Assembly (NCBI RefSeq): GCF_000208925.1
Contig: NW_001914886.1
Span: 38,924 to 102,923, forward strand
From: Entamoeba histolytica HM-1:IMSS
Lineage: Eukaryota; Evosea; Mastigamoebida; Endamoebidae
Length of the DNA: 64,000 nucleotides
Direction of reading: 5' to 3'
The notes beneath the pieces were generated by a model. It made no database searches, was not told the origin of the DNA, and saw nothing but the letters and a program-made list of their open reading frames with translations. A program made the position numbers and the translations under genes. Position 1 is the first letter of the stretch. Each line of letters opens with the position of its first letter. Shown in pieces: positions 1 to 11,700 of this stretch.

Positions 1-643
1 ATTATTAATAAATACTGTACTACTAATGACAAGAATCTACACCTTTTCAAATTCGTCATTTGACTGAGAAAGAATAAAGATATGTGATAAAACCAATACA
101 TTAAAACATAAAACCATTATTTTTGACAAAAGTGTTATTTATAAATCAGTTATTTTTATTATTTAAAAAGAACCAAATTTTCTATTCTATTAACTTCTAT
201 GAGTCAATTATAACTACAATACGTGTTTTCAAAGGAATAAACAACAATTCAAATGTCTTAAAATAAACAACAACCCAATAACATTTTCAATCTCGTTGTG
301 TGTTATACTACTTATTTATTATCTTCTTTTCTAAAACTCTTCAAAAATAATCCAAATCCAATGAGAAAACACTAATTTCAATATTTTAAACAAAGAAAGG
401 AAAGTTCAGGTAAAAAGAGTTTGTTATAAATAAAATTAGATTCAACACCAACAACAATATTTTCTGTGCTTTTTCAATAAGATAAAGAAAAGTACAGAAA
501 TAACCTGAAAAAACACGTCAAATGAAATTTACAAAGGGGGGTTGAAAGACTTAAAGCAAATTCCTAAAAATACAATACTTAACATTAACTTTTTATTATT
601 TCTTAATAAAAAAAAAATACTTACCAACTTCATTCATCTTATC
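1..643. other. Intergenic, upstream of the endosulfine-like gene
   Basis: AT-rich sequence with stops in every frame and no recognisable gene. The last part should hold the promoter of the gene that starts at 644, but no good match to the Entamoeba TATA or GAAC elements stands out. Confidence 0.5.
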
Positions 644-895
644 ATGCAAACCACACAACCTCCTAACACTGAAAAATATGGAATGATGAGAAAATCTCTC
701 AATAGACAACGTCATTACTTTGATTCAGCTGAATGGAGCATTAGAAATAGTTTATCTCCTGAAGCTAAATCTATCAACAAAGAAGAATTTCCAGTTGAGT
801 CACTTCAACCATATGATATTGTTATGTTAACACAGTCTAAGAAAGAACAAACATCCAGTCCATTTTCAAAGTCTCAGAAGTGTGTACATAATTGA
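644..895 (+). CDS. Endosulfine/ARPP-19 (Igo) family small protein
   Basis: An 83-residue hydrophilic protein. Residues 11-31 read KYGMMRKSLNRQRHYFDSAEW, close to the endosulfine signature in which a basic helix precedes FDSGDY. Ser28 in FDS would be the residue that Greatwall-type kinases phosphorylate; in other eukaryotes the phosphorylated protein inhibits PP2A-B55 to allow mitotic or quiescence entry. Here GDY is replaced by AEW, which is divergent. The remaining 50 residues are low-complexity and Ser/Lys rich with no domain I recognise. The open frame extends upstream to a TTG at 542, but that part is Asn/Ile/Leu-rich and looks non-coding, so I start at the first ATG. The function is inferred from the motif alone. 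Confidence 0.6.
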   Translation: MQTTQPPNTEKYGMMRKSLNRQRHYFDSAEWSIRNSLSPEAKSINKEEFPVESLQPYDIVMLTQSKKEQTSSPFSKSQKCVHN

Positions 896-1092
896 ATAGA
901 ATTCTGGTGTATGTATTAAAAAAGAGGGTTTGACATAATAAAGAGAAATACAATTATTCATTCTTTTTTATGTGGTGAAGAAATTTAATTTCCTCTCATT
1001 AATATTTAATTAATTATTCTTCTTCTTATTCCTTTTTTTTGTAGTGAGAATATAAAAATGATTTTAAACCCAAAAATGACAATACATACTTT

Positions 1093-1719
1093 TCAATAGA
1101 GAATAAATGAAGTTGATTGACTAATACTTTGACTTTCAATTCCATTTGTTAAATTACTCATCACTGAATTATTTCCATCATTTCCAGAAATTACTTCATC
1201 AGCTCCACTTGACTCATTTTTTAATTGATCTTTTTCATTTAATGTATTTAAACATTCATTGAGATATCGAATCTCTTCATTGACATCTAATAATTAAATA
1301 TTGACAATAACTCAATTAAAACAAATAAGAAGAACAAACCTTTAATTCGTTGTTTGATAACTGACATTTTATATAATACTCCTGATTTTTCATTAAAGTT
1401 GTTAATACTCAATTGATTAATTTCATTTACTATTTGTTTAAATCTCTTTGTCATTGGTTGACTTGAATTGAAATATATATCAATTAACTGTTGACTTTCT
1501 GGTGAAATATAATTCCTTATTTCATCAATAGACTTAGACAATTTTACAGTAAGTCCAACAGTTGGTACTTTCCATTGAATAACACAATCTTCTTTTTCTG
1601 TTTGAAGATTCTACATAATGTAAATTAAACTTAATCATTCATTTCTATCAAAATAATAAATAATAAACAATAATAAAAAATACCAATTTCTTTAAATTAT
1701 GTAATTGTTTAATGTCTAT
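1093..1719 (-). CDS. Spliced gene of unknown function, 5' end not found
   Basis: At least three exons on the minus strand. The last intron is 1339-1287 (53 nt) with donor GTTTGTTC and acceptor TTATTAG; splicing joins the frame to a 60-odd codon exon that ends with TGA at 1095-1093. A second intron at 1683-1611 (donor GTATTT, acceptor ATGTAG) keeps the frame open to about 1719, where an in-frame TAA appears with no ATG before it. The encoded protein is hydrophilic and probably helical or coiled-coil, with a Ser/Asn-rich C-terminus ending SQSTSFILY. I do not recognise the family. Either another short upstream exon exists or the gene has lost its start. Consistent phase across both introns argues that it is or was a real gene. 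Confidence 0.5.
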
Positions 1720-2040
1720 TAATTAATGTACTCCTTTGGATTATCCTTTCTTTCTTATATTCAAAACCTTTGATTTGTCTAGTTAGTTGATTGACTTATT
1801 GAAGGAGAATGAATCAAATAAAATTTCGTATGAACCAAAAAAAAGAAAAATGTAAGAAAAGTAAAAGTAATTGAATAAAGTATTAAAAGTTCAACAAGTA
1901 TTGAGTTTAATTTTGACTTATTGCTTCGTTATTGCTCAAGCAATTATGTGTTTAAGTAGGGGAATGTGAATATTGCAATGCAAATTCTAGTTTGTTTCTA
2001 TATACAGTTGTAATACTTCAAACAACTAAATACTCATTAA
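1720..2040. other. Intergenic
   Basis: No ORF or motif of note. If the gene at 1093-1719 has a further 5' exon it should lie here on the minus strand, but I found no in-frame ATG joined by a good GTTTGT donor. Confidence 0.4.
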
Positions 2041-3600
2041 TGTCTACCAAGATAAAAGTATTTGTAAACAACTCAAAGACGAAGAATTGTGTGTAGAGTG
2101 TTTAAAATCATATTATAATTCAAAAAGGCATATCCACCATGTGTTAGTAATTGTGAGAGTTGAAGTTATTCTTCAGATAGGAAGGTGTGTCAAATGTAAG
2201 TTTAGACTTTTTACTTAAAGAACAAAAATGAATCATTTACAATGGTAAATGTGAAGATAGTTTAGAATGTATTGACGATGTATATAGATGTAATAAATGT
2301 AAAATAGACTTTTATCCAATTAATAGGGTTTGTTTCAATTTGTTTATGTTGATAGATTTCATAAAATTTGATAGGTAAAAAGACTCAGAACAATTGAATA
2401 GAAAAGTCTTAGTATTGTGTTGATAAAGTGTTTGATACTACGAGTGAATGTAAAAACTGTCAAAAAAGATATTATGTCAAAGACAAAGATTGCTTACATT
2501 GTGATAGTAGTTATGCTACTGATAAATATGATGGTAAAACTGGTGAATGTATTACTGTCAAGCACTTTTTATGTAAGTCCAAAAATAAAATTCAAATTGT
2601 AACTTATCATTGTAACACCTATAATAATTCACCATGTACAGATTGTGAAACTGGTTATTGTATTGATAGTGGTAAATGTGGAAATTGTTCAGACGTTTGA
2701 AATAACTGTAATATTGAGAATGGATATATTACATGTAGTATTGAGTATAATGTATGTAATGGTGGTTGTGTTTAAATATGTGATAAAGAAATGCATGTAA
2801 TGTAGGAAGTGTCTGAATTTGCTAAGTTTGTTGAGGAAATATTTATCAAATAGGAATTAGTGTTTGTTTTTACATGAAGAATAATGTCTGAATGTGATAG
2901 TAACAAATAAAAATATTTGGGGTGGTAAGTCAAAAGATGTTTTAACTCCATTACTACTATTTGTATGTTATATCCTAGTAGTTATGAGGTTGGCTCTTAT
3001 TCAGATGGAGTTAGATGTACAAAAGTAAAGGAAATTAATAGGTATTATATTTATGGAGGAAAGCAATTATATATGGTGTTGTGTGTGTTACTTTTGATAA
3101 ACTTAGTTGATGTGTTGCATGTAAAGATGGATTATAAGCAGAATCATTGTTGTGATGTTTGTTATAAGACACATTCTACATGTGATAACAGTACTTTGTG
3201 TGTAAGTTGTCAGGATGAATTAACTCAATATAATAGAGGATTTTGTAGAGGATTTGATCCACAATGTGCAGAAAGTTGTAAATAATCTTCTATGTGTAAT
3301 AAATACAGTGAAAGCTATTTTGTATTTGAAGAACAACATTATTTTTGTGGTACAAGATGTAGTACTGGAAATTGAAGAAAGTATATACGAAGAATGTCAA
3401 GAGGGATATTTTGTTTATCATGGACGATGTGAAAGTGTGTTTCATTCTTTCTCTTGTTATAAATGCATCAAATAATCATTATATTAAGCTATCCACATTT
3501 CTGTAGTTTGTAATATGAAGAGTTAAGCTGTTTAGAATGTACTGAAGGTTTTTATCAATTTGCAGGAAGACATATCTTTTCTGGAGTATTTCTGTAATAA
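2041..3600 (+). pseudogene. Decayed CXXC-rich protein gene (TMK-ectodomain type)
   Basis: Coding-like segments in shifting frames are full of paired cysteines. Near 2085-2110 one reads CVECLKSYYNSK; near 2240-2330, CEDSLECIDDVYRCNKCK; at 2428-2700 there is a 90-codon stretch with CKNC, CLHC, CTDC and CGNC; 2965-3475 continues with CVSC, CAESC and related pairs. Several frameshifts and stops separate them. Spaced CXXC repeats of this kind form the ectodomains of Entamoeba transmembrane kinases, and the intact gene at 56950-60879 shows the same style. No kinase part is visible here, so this may be a truncated copy or a relative without a kinase. Probably non-functional. Confidence 0.65.
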
Positions 3601-4363
3601 GTCAGTTATTTACACTTTTTGTTTTCTTTGCTTTCTAAATGACTCTTTTCTTCTTGTGTCTATTTCAACACTACCAACTTTATTTTGTTTTTTTTATGTA
3701 ATTTAGATTTCAAGTCTTTCATTTTTATCAAATCTTATTCTCCATGATTTAGACTTTGTTGAGGAATCATTCAAAATAGAATAGTTATAGTCTATTGAGT
3801 TTCACTAGTACAAGTGTTAAAGAGAAATAGATGTAGTTGTATCAAGTATTAAGCATTCAACACTCATTTAAGAAGTTAACTGTTGTAATAAAAACGCATC
3901 ACAGAGTAAAGGTTTTGAAGCTGGAAGAATAGTGGGTTGAAAGAAATATGTTATTGAAATGATGTTTTGAAGAGGAAATTAGATGAAAGTGAAATGAATT
4001 AAACAATATTCTATTATTATTTTGTGTTGAGAGATGAGTCATAGTTGTTTTGTGTTTGAAATTGAATGAGACTTTATTTTAGTATCTCGTTCAATACTCA
4101 TTTAAATTTATTCATCATTTATTACATTAAACTACATAAAAACTACATTGTTTTAATCCCAATTATTCAATTGATGATATTTTGTTGTTTTTTCTTTTCA
4201 ATTCTTAAAGTGTTATTCTTGGAAATAATAAAGTTATGAATATTTGTGTTTTATTTATTGAGTTTTTATAATAATTTCATAGTTGTTTTTCTTTAGTTTC
4301 ATTATAGTATTTTTATTGTTAATTTTATTGTTATATATTTCAAAAAATAAATAAAAATAAAAT
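3601..4363. other. Intergenic
   Basis: AT-rich with many stops in all frames. Nothing recognisable apart from T-rich DNA that serves as the downstream side of the minus-strand tRNA-like gene. Confidence 0.4.
4349..4363 (-). terminator. Probable pol III terminator of the tRNA-like gene
   Basis: Directly after the CGATTGC end, the minus strand reads ATTTTATTTTTATT, giving runs of four and five Ts. That is the expected pol III stop signal, although T-runs are common in this DNA. Confidence 0.45.
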
Positions 4364-4462
4364 GCAATCGGAAGGAGTTGAACCTTCGACCCTCACGTTT
4401 TGTTAACAAGTTCGATTCTTTAACAAAGTAAGAAAGTGTTTTACCACCTAAACTACGACTGC
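4364..4462 (-). tRNA. tRNA-like gene, possibly intron-containing, identity unclear
   Basis: On the minus strand the 99-nt unit opens with GCAGTCG and closes with CGATTGC, a full 7-bp acceptor stem with one G-T pair. A D-arm follows with GTTT/AAAC stem and GG in the loop, and near the 3' end a perfect T-arm, GAAGG-TTCAACT-CCTTC. The A box (TAGTTTAGGTGG) and B box (GGTTCAACTCC) match pol III consensus. The middle is about 26 nt too long for a type I tRNA, suggesting an intron in the anticodon loop, but I could not fold a fully paired anticodon stem. Val with anticodon TAC is a weak guess with one mismatched pair. It could also be a tRNA pseudogene. It stands alone rather than in the tandem tRNA arrays usual for Entamoeba. 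Confidence 0.6.
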
Positions 4463-7400
4463 TTTTCAAATTTTTGAATTAAATGGCTATTCTTTACTTT
4501 TTTGAAATTATTTAAGAAATGAATTTTTTGTATTAATTCATGAATATCTTATTAGTATCATCTGCACAAACACTATAAACAAGCATATGTGTTTCATCAT
4601 TCGAGAGTATGTTTTCATTGTTTTAAATTAATGAAAATAATTATTACAACTATGAAATTTTCACATATGTTTTATTTTCAACGACTCAATTATTCAATTA
4701 ATACTACTATAACCAATACAATTATTAATATCTTTTTCATTGAAAAGTTATGGTGTCGTTTTCATTTTATTTCATTTACGTTGTATTTATTAATATGTGG
4801 CATATTTCATTGTTAAATTAGTCTTAATTTTGTTCTTCAATAACTTTCATCTCTTTATGAACATTACTTACAATAAAATGAAATTAATAAACTTGAAAAA
4901 TATTATGTTTAAACGATTCTTTATGTTATTGAATTAATAGTCTTTATTTTCAATGACAGATATTATGATAACGTGTTCTTTATCCATACTTTTTAACAAA
5001 ATTCTATTCTAATTCCTCATTTGCTTATTTTATAAATTTAAGCGAATTTATCTCTGATAAAACTTAACTACAACACTCATTTATATAATGGTTATTTTTT
5101 CTATACAATGAATTAATTAAACAATTTTTATATTATGTTAGTTCTTAATTTCACATTTCTAACACTCATTTGTCAACTTTTCTTAAAACAAATTCATCTT
5201 GTTATCATTAGTAGATTTAAGTTTCTTTGCTTTTGATCAAAAATATTTTAGTATTATTTGTATATTCTTTTAATATAGAATTTGTGTATATTTTGTCTTA
5301 TTCAATGTTACTTTAATAGGGGTTAGTTGGTACTACAAACTTTGTTTCTTTTGGATTTTTTTTAACTAGTTTTATTATTTGTTTAAAATTTCTTGGATTA
5401 TTTTGTCTACAGTCATTTCTTTGAAATAAACAAGTTTTATTCAATGACAATGAATTATTAATATTCGGTCATTCATTCAAAATCAATTGAATGACATGAA
5501 ATATGAAAATATTATAAATAACAAAGAATAATAAATGACAAAAACAATGTGATATTTATTGAAATAAATGATTATTAGAAATAATTTAAATCAAATAATG
5601 ATGTTACTTTCATCAACAATGAAAAGAATAAATAAACTAAGAAACAAAATTTAGAAATTATGAAAGAATAATGAAGAATAATATGAAAGAACAGAATTAT
5701 CATTAATACTTTAATGTCAAAATCAAAAAATAATTGAAATTATGACAAAACTCAATAATAATGTCAGTGTGCTTTGATGGTAATAATAATTTTATTAATG
5801 TAGAAATTGTTGTTAAAGTATTTCAATGAAATATGAATAATTTCATTTTTAATTCATAACATCAGAATCATTGTTTAAGAAGGTTATTTCATAATATTGA
5901 ATCATATCACATTTATAATAAAAAATGAATTGTTTGAAGTTTGAAGAATAAATAAAGAAAAAATATTATCCAAATTTAATTACTAAAAGAATTGAAAAGA
6001 AAAGGAAGAATTGAAAATAATAAAGTATGATATATAAAGTACTATAGAAGTACTGAATTAAAATATAAATAAAAGTTGATTCATGATGTGTTGAATTTCT
6101 TTAAATACTGTAGTTCATTAAAATCAATTTCTATATCAACTACAATTAGTGAAATGTGAAATGGATGTTTTATTGATATTAAAAATTAGTATTAATTTCT
6201 GTACCTAATCATTTGTATCATTCTGATGATATTATTTTATTAATGTAACTCAGTGAAACTGAAACATTGTTGAGAAAGAATGAAAAAAAAATATAGAAGT
6301 GTTCATTCGAAAATTATTTAGGTAAATACAAGAAATAATAAAATAAAAATCATTGAATTAAAAATCATTTTATAAATCATAACTTTATAATCACTTTCTT
6401 TGAATTTGAATAATTTAAGAATAATTTAAATTACATTATATGAGGATTATATTACCAAAACTTTAATTAATTTATTTTTTTAATAAAAAATGAAAGAATT
6501 ACGTTATTAAAGAAAAACGAAATGCTAATTTTAATTGATAATAAAGTGGTAATAAATTTATTTATAGTTTTATTTCAAAATAATTTTTATTCAATATCAT
6601 TATAACTGAAAAATAAAATTTGTTTCAGTGAATGTATTTAAATCTTTCATTCATTTTATTTCTTCATGAATAAATAACCAACATTATCAATTTCATTAAA
6701 ACAATAATCACGTTCATATTAATATATATTAGAATTATTGTTATAAAATAAACTTATAACACAAAGAAAATTAATTAAAATAAAGATAATTAAAATAATT
6801 CAATTGGAGTGTTTAATTAATGTTAATATAAAAGCATTGTAAATGAAGAAAATACAATAAATAAGAATATCAAAATAATAAAATAAAGAGATAATAATGA
6901 AGAATTGTTTGAATTAATCAGAACAATATTTGAATATAAATTGAATCTTGAAGAGAGTGTATAAATTATGTGATAAAAGAAATAATACAAATGAATATAG
7001 TGAAATATATCAAATTATAAAAAATAAGAATGACATATCTACATTAATAAAATAATGAAAGAATAAATATAATGAAATAATTATTAATAAATTGAAATTG
7101 AATGAAATGAATAATCAAAAAAAAAAAAAACAAAGTAGAATGAAAATGAAATGATAAGATAATAACAAATAAAATAATGAATAATGATAATATAAAAAGA
7201 AATGAATCTAACCAAGTGAAATTAATGAAAAAAAATGATATATTTATAAAAATTAACAATTCAATAATTACATTAAATGATAATTGAAATGATGTATTGT
7301 TTGTAATTATAAAATAAAATAAATATATAATAAATTATAATGTAAATAGAAAATACATTTTAAATACATTTTAAACTTGAATTAATAAATGAATAATCAA

Positions 7401-7960
7401 ATGATAAAAATAACTATAATAACATATATAATAAAGAAATGAAAAATGGAGAATAAAACAAGAGAATAAAATGAAATTAAACAACAATACAAATGAAAAT
7501 GATAAAAACAAAAGAAGAATATATAAAAATAAAGAAATAATTAATGTATTGAAACACGAAATAATCAATAACAATGAATAAATCATAAAAGAACAACCAT
7601 TTATATAGAAAATAAAATAAATAAGAATAAATAACTAATGATAATTGTAAACGATAAAAAGACCAAATTAGTATTTATTAATACTGTAGAAATGGATAAA
7701 ATTTATTAAGATAAAATAAAACAAATCAATAGAGTAAAATAAAAGGAATTACAATAATAATTACAATAAAGAGAAGAATGAATCGTAAAGATAATCAGAG
7801 AACAAACCATTATAACTGAGATTTTAAATTATAGGAAAAGATATAATGAATAAGAACATGAAATATTTAATTGAATAATAAAATAAATAAGAATGAAATA
7901 TAGAAAAATAAAAGTATTTCATGAACAAAACTCTGAAGAGAGTGATTGGTAGTGTGTAAA
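4463..7960. other. Gene-free, extremely AT-rich, C-poor stretch
   Basis: About 3.5 kb without a credible gene. From about 5450 to 7860 the plus strand is dominated by A with some G and very little C, made of words such as AATGAA, AATAAA and GAATAA. The 60-70 codon frames on the minus strand are runs of Phe, Ile, Leu and Ser produced by this composition, not genes. No obvious tandem unit is visible by eye. Confidence 0.6.
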
Positions 7961-8445
7961 ATAACTCGACATTGCAAATTACTTGGAACATCCCCTTTAA
8001 CAATTCTTTGTGCAAGTCCTTCAACTACTGCTGTTTTACCAACTCCTGGCTCTCCTATTAAGACTGGATTATTTTTCGTTCGTCTTGATAAAATACGAAT
8101 AACTCGTTTAATTTCTTCATCTCTTCCAATGATGGGATCCATCTTCCCACTTTCTGCTTGTGCCGTTAAATCATTTCCATATTTCTTCAATGCTTCATAT
8201 TGACTCTCTGCTTCTTTTGTTTCTACACTTTGTCCTTTTCTCATTTCCATTATCTTTTTGTTAAATTCCAGAACATTAATTCCACTATTTCCTACTATCG
8301 TACTAATTTCTTTCTCTTCCATCAATGACATTACTATCACATCAACTGCAAGATATGTATCTCCCATTGTCTTTTGTTTCTCTATTGCTCGTCTTATCAC
8401 TTGTTGTGTTGTTGGATGAAGTCCAATTTCTACTGGTGGTGGATT
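7961..8445 (-). pseudogene. Fragment of HSP101/ClpB chaperone
   Basis: About 160 codons match the end of the ClpB N-domain and the start of the first AAA+ domain: [20 protein letters not shown] followed by the Walker A box GEPGVGKT and [18 protein letters not shown]. The match stops at about 7961, where ClpB should continue SLDMGAL; the frame then runs into unrelated Phe/Ile-rich sequence. On the 5' side the frame opens at a TTG with no ATG or first N-domain half. An intact ClpB is near 850 residues, so this is under a fifth of the gene. No frameshift is seen within the fragment, which suggests recent formation or a transposed piece. Confidence 0.85.
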
Positions 8446-8745
8446 TTTATACAAAAATTAAAAGGAAAAAAAATAAAATTTAATAAATACATTTTCAAAG
8501 AGAGACACAAACAAAAAAAAACAGTAAAAGAACAACAACCCATTTAAGGAAAAGTGAGATGTAATAGTATTTATAATTAGATAAAGTAAGAATAAACAAT
8601 ACTAAATGAATAAAAATTCAATAAAAAACAGAAAACCAAAAATGTTTCATAAGTTTTGAAATTCAAAAAAATGAAAAGTTAAAAGACTTTTCAGTTGAAA
8701 AAGAAGAAAAGAAATTTGAAAAGAACTTTTTTTGGATAATTGGTT

Positions 8746-11700
8746 ATGAACAAGCAATTAACATTGTTCGAGAAACTTACTCCTTTACTTAATTGTATTC
8801 AAAACGTAAACTTAAAAAATGAATTTAAAAAATGTATTGAAGAAAAAGAATTTATTAATACTTTACAAGATGGAGAACATACAAAATTCATTGACTTGGT
8901 TATTCAATTATTTTATTCTACACAAATATCTAAAGCAAATTTACTATTAGATCTTATTGAAGATATGTTAGCAAATGGATATATTAGACATATCCCATCA
9001 CCAACATATCCAGATGTTATTAATGAATTACTTTATAAATTACTCACCGCAAATTTTCCTAAAACATCTACAGAAGAGTATTGTCGTTGTTTATCAACAT
9101 TTATCTGTTCAACATTTACTGAAATGCATGGTGTACAACTACAAAATACTGTAAGTAAATTATTAAGTTGTAAACAAACATTATATCACACAAACGTTGT
9201 TACATTATTTGCTGCAAAATATAAATCTTCAATAGAAACAAATAGTGATATTAAATATAAAGATGTTATAGTATTTATGCGTTCAATAGCATATATGATT
9301 TCTAAACATACAGAAAATTCAATTTATTATTTAACTTTATTTATTACTCAATGTTCAGAAGAAATTAAGAAAGACTCGCCTCAAAGAGTTCAAAATATTA
9401 TTGATATTATTTCTCCAGAATTAGGATTTTCAGAAGTAATTGATTTGATTGAATTATGGAGATGTATTATTAAATATTCCTTATTTCAGTTAATTCCATG
9501 GTTAGGGATTTGTGTTAAAAGTGTTTCATTAAATCCAAATAAATCTGCAATAATAGCTATTAATGAAACAATTTCCAGTGAAAAATTACCACGATTATTT
9601 ATATATGGTGATTATCAAATCAACCAATTTGATATATTTAAGAATATTGTTTCTATATTACTTCAATTAATTAATAATAATGATTTAATTGCTCTTGGTT
9701 TATTAGCAGAAATTATGAGAAGTCTTTCATTATTTAATGACGATATGATAAATAAAGAGAATTATTATTATGACACATTCACAAAACACCAATCCCTTAA
9801 AGAACAAATTAAGGAGTGTGTTATTTTATTTAACCAAAAAGGATTTTCAGGTATTGATAAATTAATTCAAATAGGATGTATTAGTTCCAATGCAAAAAGT
9901 ATTGCCAGGTTTTTAATGAGTGATGAATTATCCCCAGAAAAAGTTGGGAATGTTTTGTGTAAAAATAATACATTATGTAAAGAATGTTTAGAAGAATATA
10001 TTATGAATTTAGATTTATATGATATGGAACTTGACCAAGCAATGAGAAGATTGTTTTACCGATTTCAAATGGTTGGAGAATCACAAATTGTTGGAAGAGT
10101 TTTTGAGTTATTCAGTAAACGATATCTTCAATGTAATATAAAATATAAAGACATTTTAACAGAAGAAAAAGTAGAACAATTTTCTACTACCTTATTAATT
10201 CTTGCAACTGAATCACATAATTCCAATGTAAAATTAAAAGTTGTTGATACTTTTGAAAAATTTAATAATATAATTTGTAAAGACTTTCAAATTCAATATG
10301 AAACAAAAGAATTATTACAAATGTATCGTAGAGTTCAAAATACACCATTTGTTCCAAGATCTATTTCACCTATTACTCGACCAGTTAATATATTAAATGA
10401 ACCTTTGATTGTTCAACCAATTAAAATGACAAAAAGTATTGCATTTTGTATGTTTGAAATTGTTTGGAAACAAATAACCCAAATAAAAAATTTTACAACA
10501 ATTCATTCAAATTTATTATTCACAACACTTCAAACTGGTTGTTTATTAGAACGAAATGAAATAAAAGAAATAGGTACATTAATAGAAAAAATCTCAAATT
10601 CAGACTTATCTTCAAAATTCACAGAGCAAGATGTTATTTGTATTGGAAGAGTTATTATTAGTATGTCTGAATGTTATACATTATTAAAACAAGCTTGGGA
10701 ACCTCTATTAAGTATTGTAATAAATATTAAAATTATAAATCAAGCAAGGGATATTAATTCAAGAAATTCATTTAAAATAAATGAAAGAAAACAATTAAGA
10801 GAACCAATATATAATTTAATGTTTAAAATAAATGAATCTCAAATACAAAAAATTGATTTAAATCATTTAGCCACAGTAAATGATCCTGAAAATTTATTTA
10901 AAATGATTGACTTTTCATTATTAGAACAAACACTTCAAACATTGGAAATATCTGAAGATGTAGTTTATAGTGATTATATTAAAGGATTAATTGGAGTTAT
11001 TAAAAGTCGTATTAATGATTTTCCTATTATCCCATTACAATATTTATTCTCTTCTGCTTCAAAAAATTATTTAAGACCTTTAAATTCAATTACTGAAGAA
11101 ATATTAAATCAAATTATCAACTGTTTTATTGCTTGTTCATTTCATCCTTATTCAAAAGTAAGTTACCTCTCTTTAGATTATCTCAAACAAGTTATTCAGT
11201 TGTATCATTCTCATTATAATGCTTTTATTCCAATTATTTCAGACAGTCAAGATATTAATATTCGATATAAAGCTTTAACTAATTTATTTGATTGTGATGT
11301 ACCCAAAAGTGAAGTAGATATATTATATGACAGTCTTCAAGTAATTCCTGATATTAATGGTGATGTAGTAGATTTAGCATTAGAAAAAATTGTTTATTTA
11401 TTTTTAAATTATCCACATCAAAACAAGATAATTTCAATATATTCTTTATTAGTCCATGAAACAACCAACATTAATCTTCTTAATCCAATTAACCAATGTA
11501 TTATTCAATTCATCAAAGAAAATAAAGTCAATACTTTATCTCTTCAAATGATTGCTGTTGTAGCATCAAAAATTAATGATTCTTCAGTTGGAAAAGAATG
11601 TTTTAAAATCATTGAAGAATGTTCTGAAGAAATAAATGGTGATTTATGGATTAATAGATTGCTTAATAGTCGTGATGAGCATTGGATTAAAACTATATTT

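Noticed and set aside
4589..4816. 75-codon plus-strand frame rich in Phe, Ile and Thr
   Set aside because: Begins with no promoter context and has composition of non-coding T-rich DNA.
7044..7586. Minus-strand 71-codon hydrophobic frames resembling membrane peptides
   Set aside because: Phe/Ile/Leu runs arise from A/G-rich plus-strand DNA; no homology or promoter.
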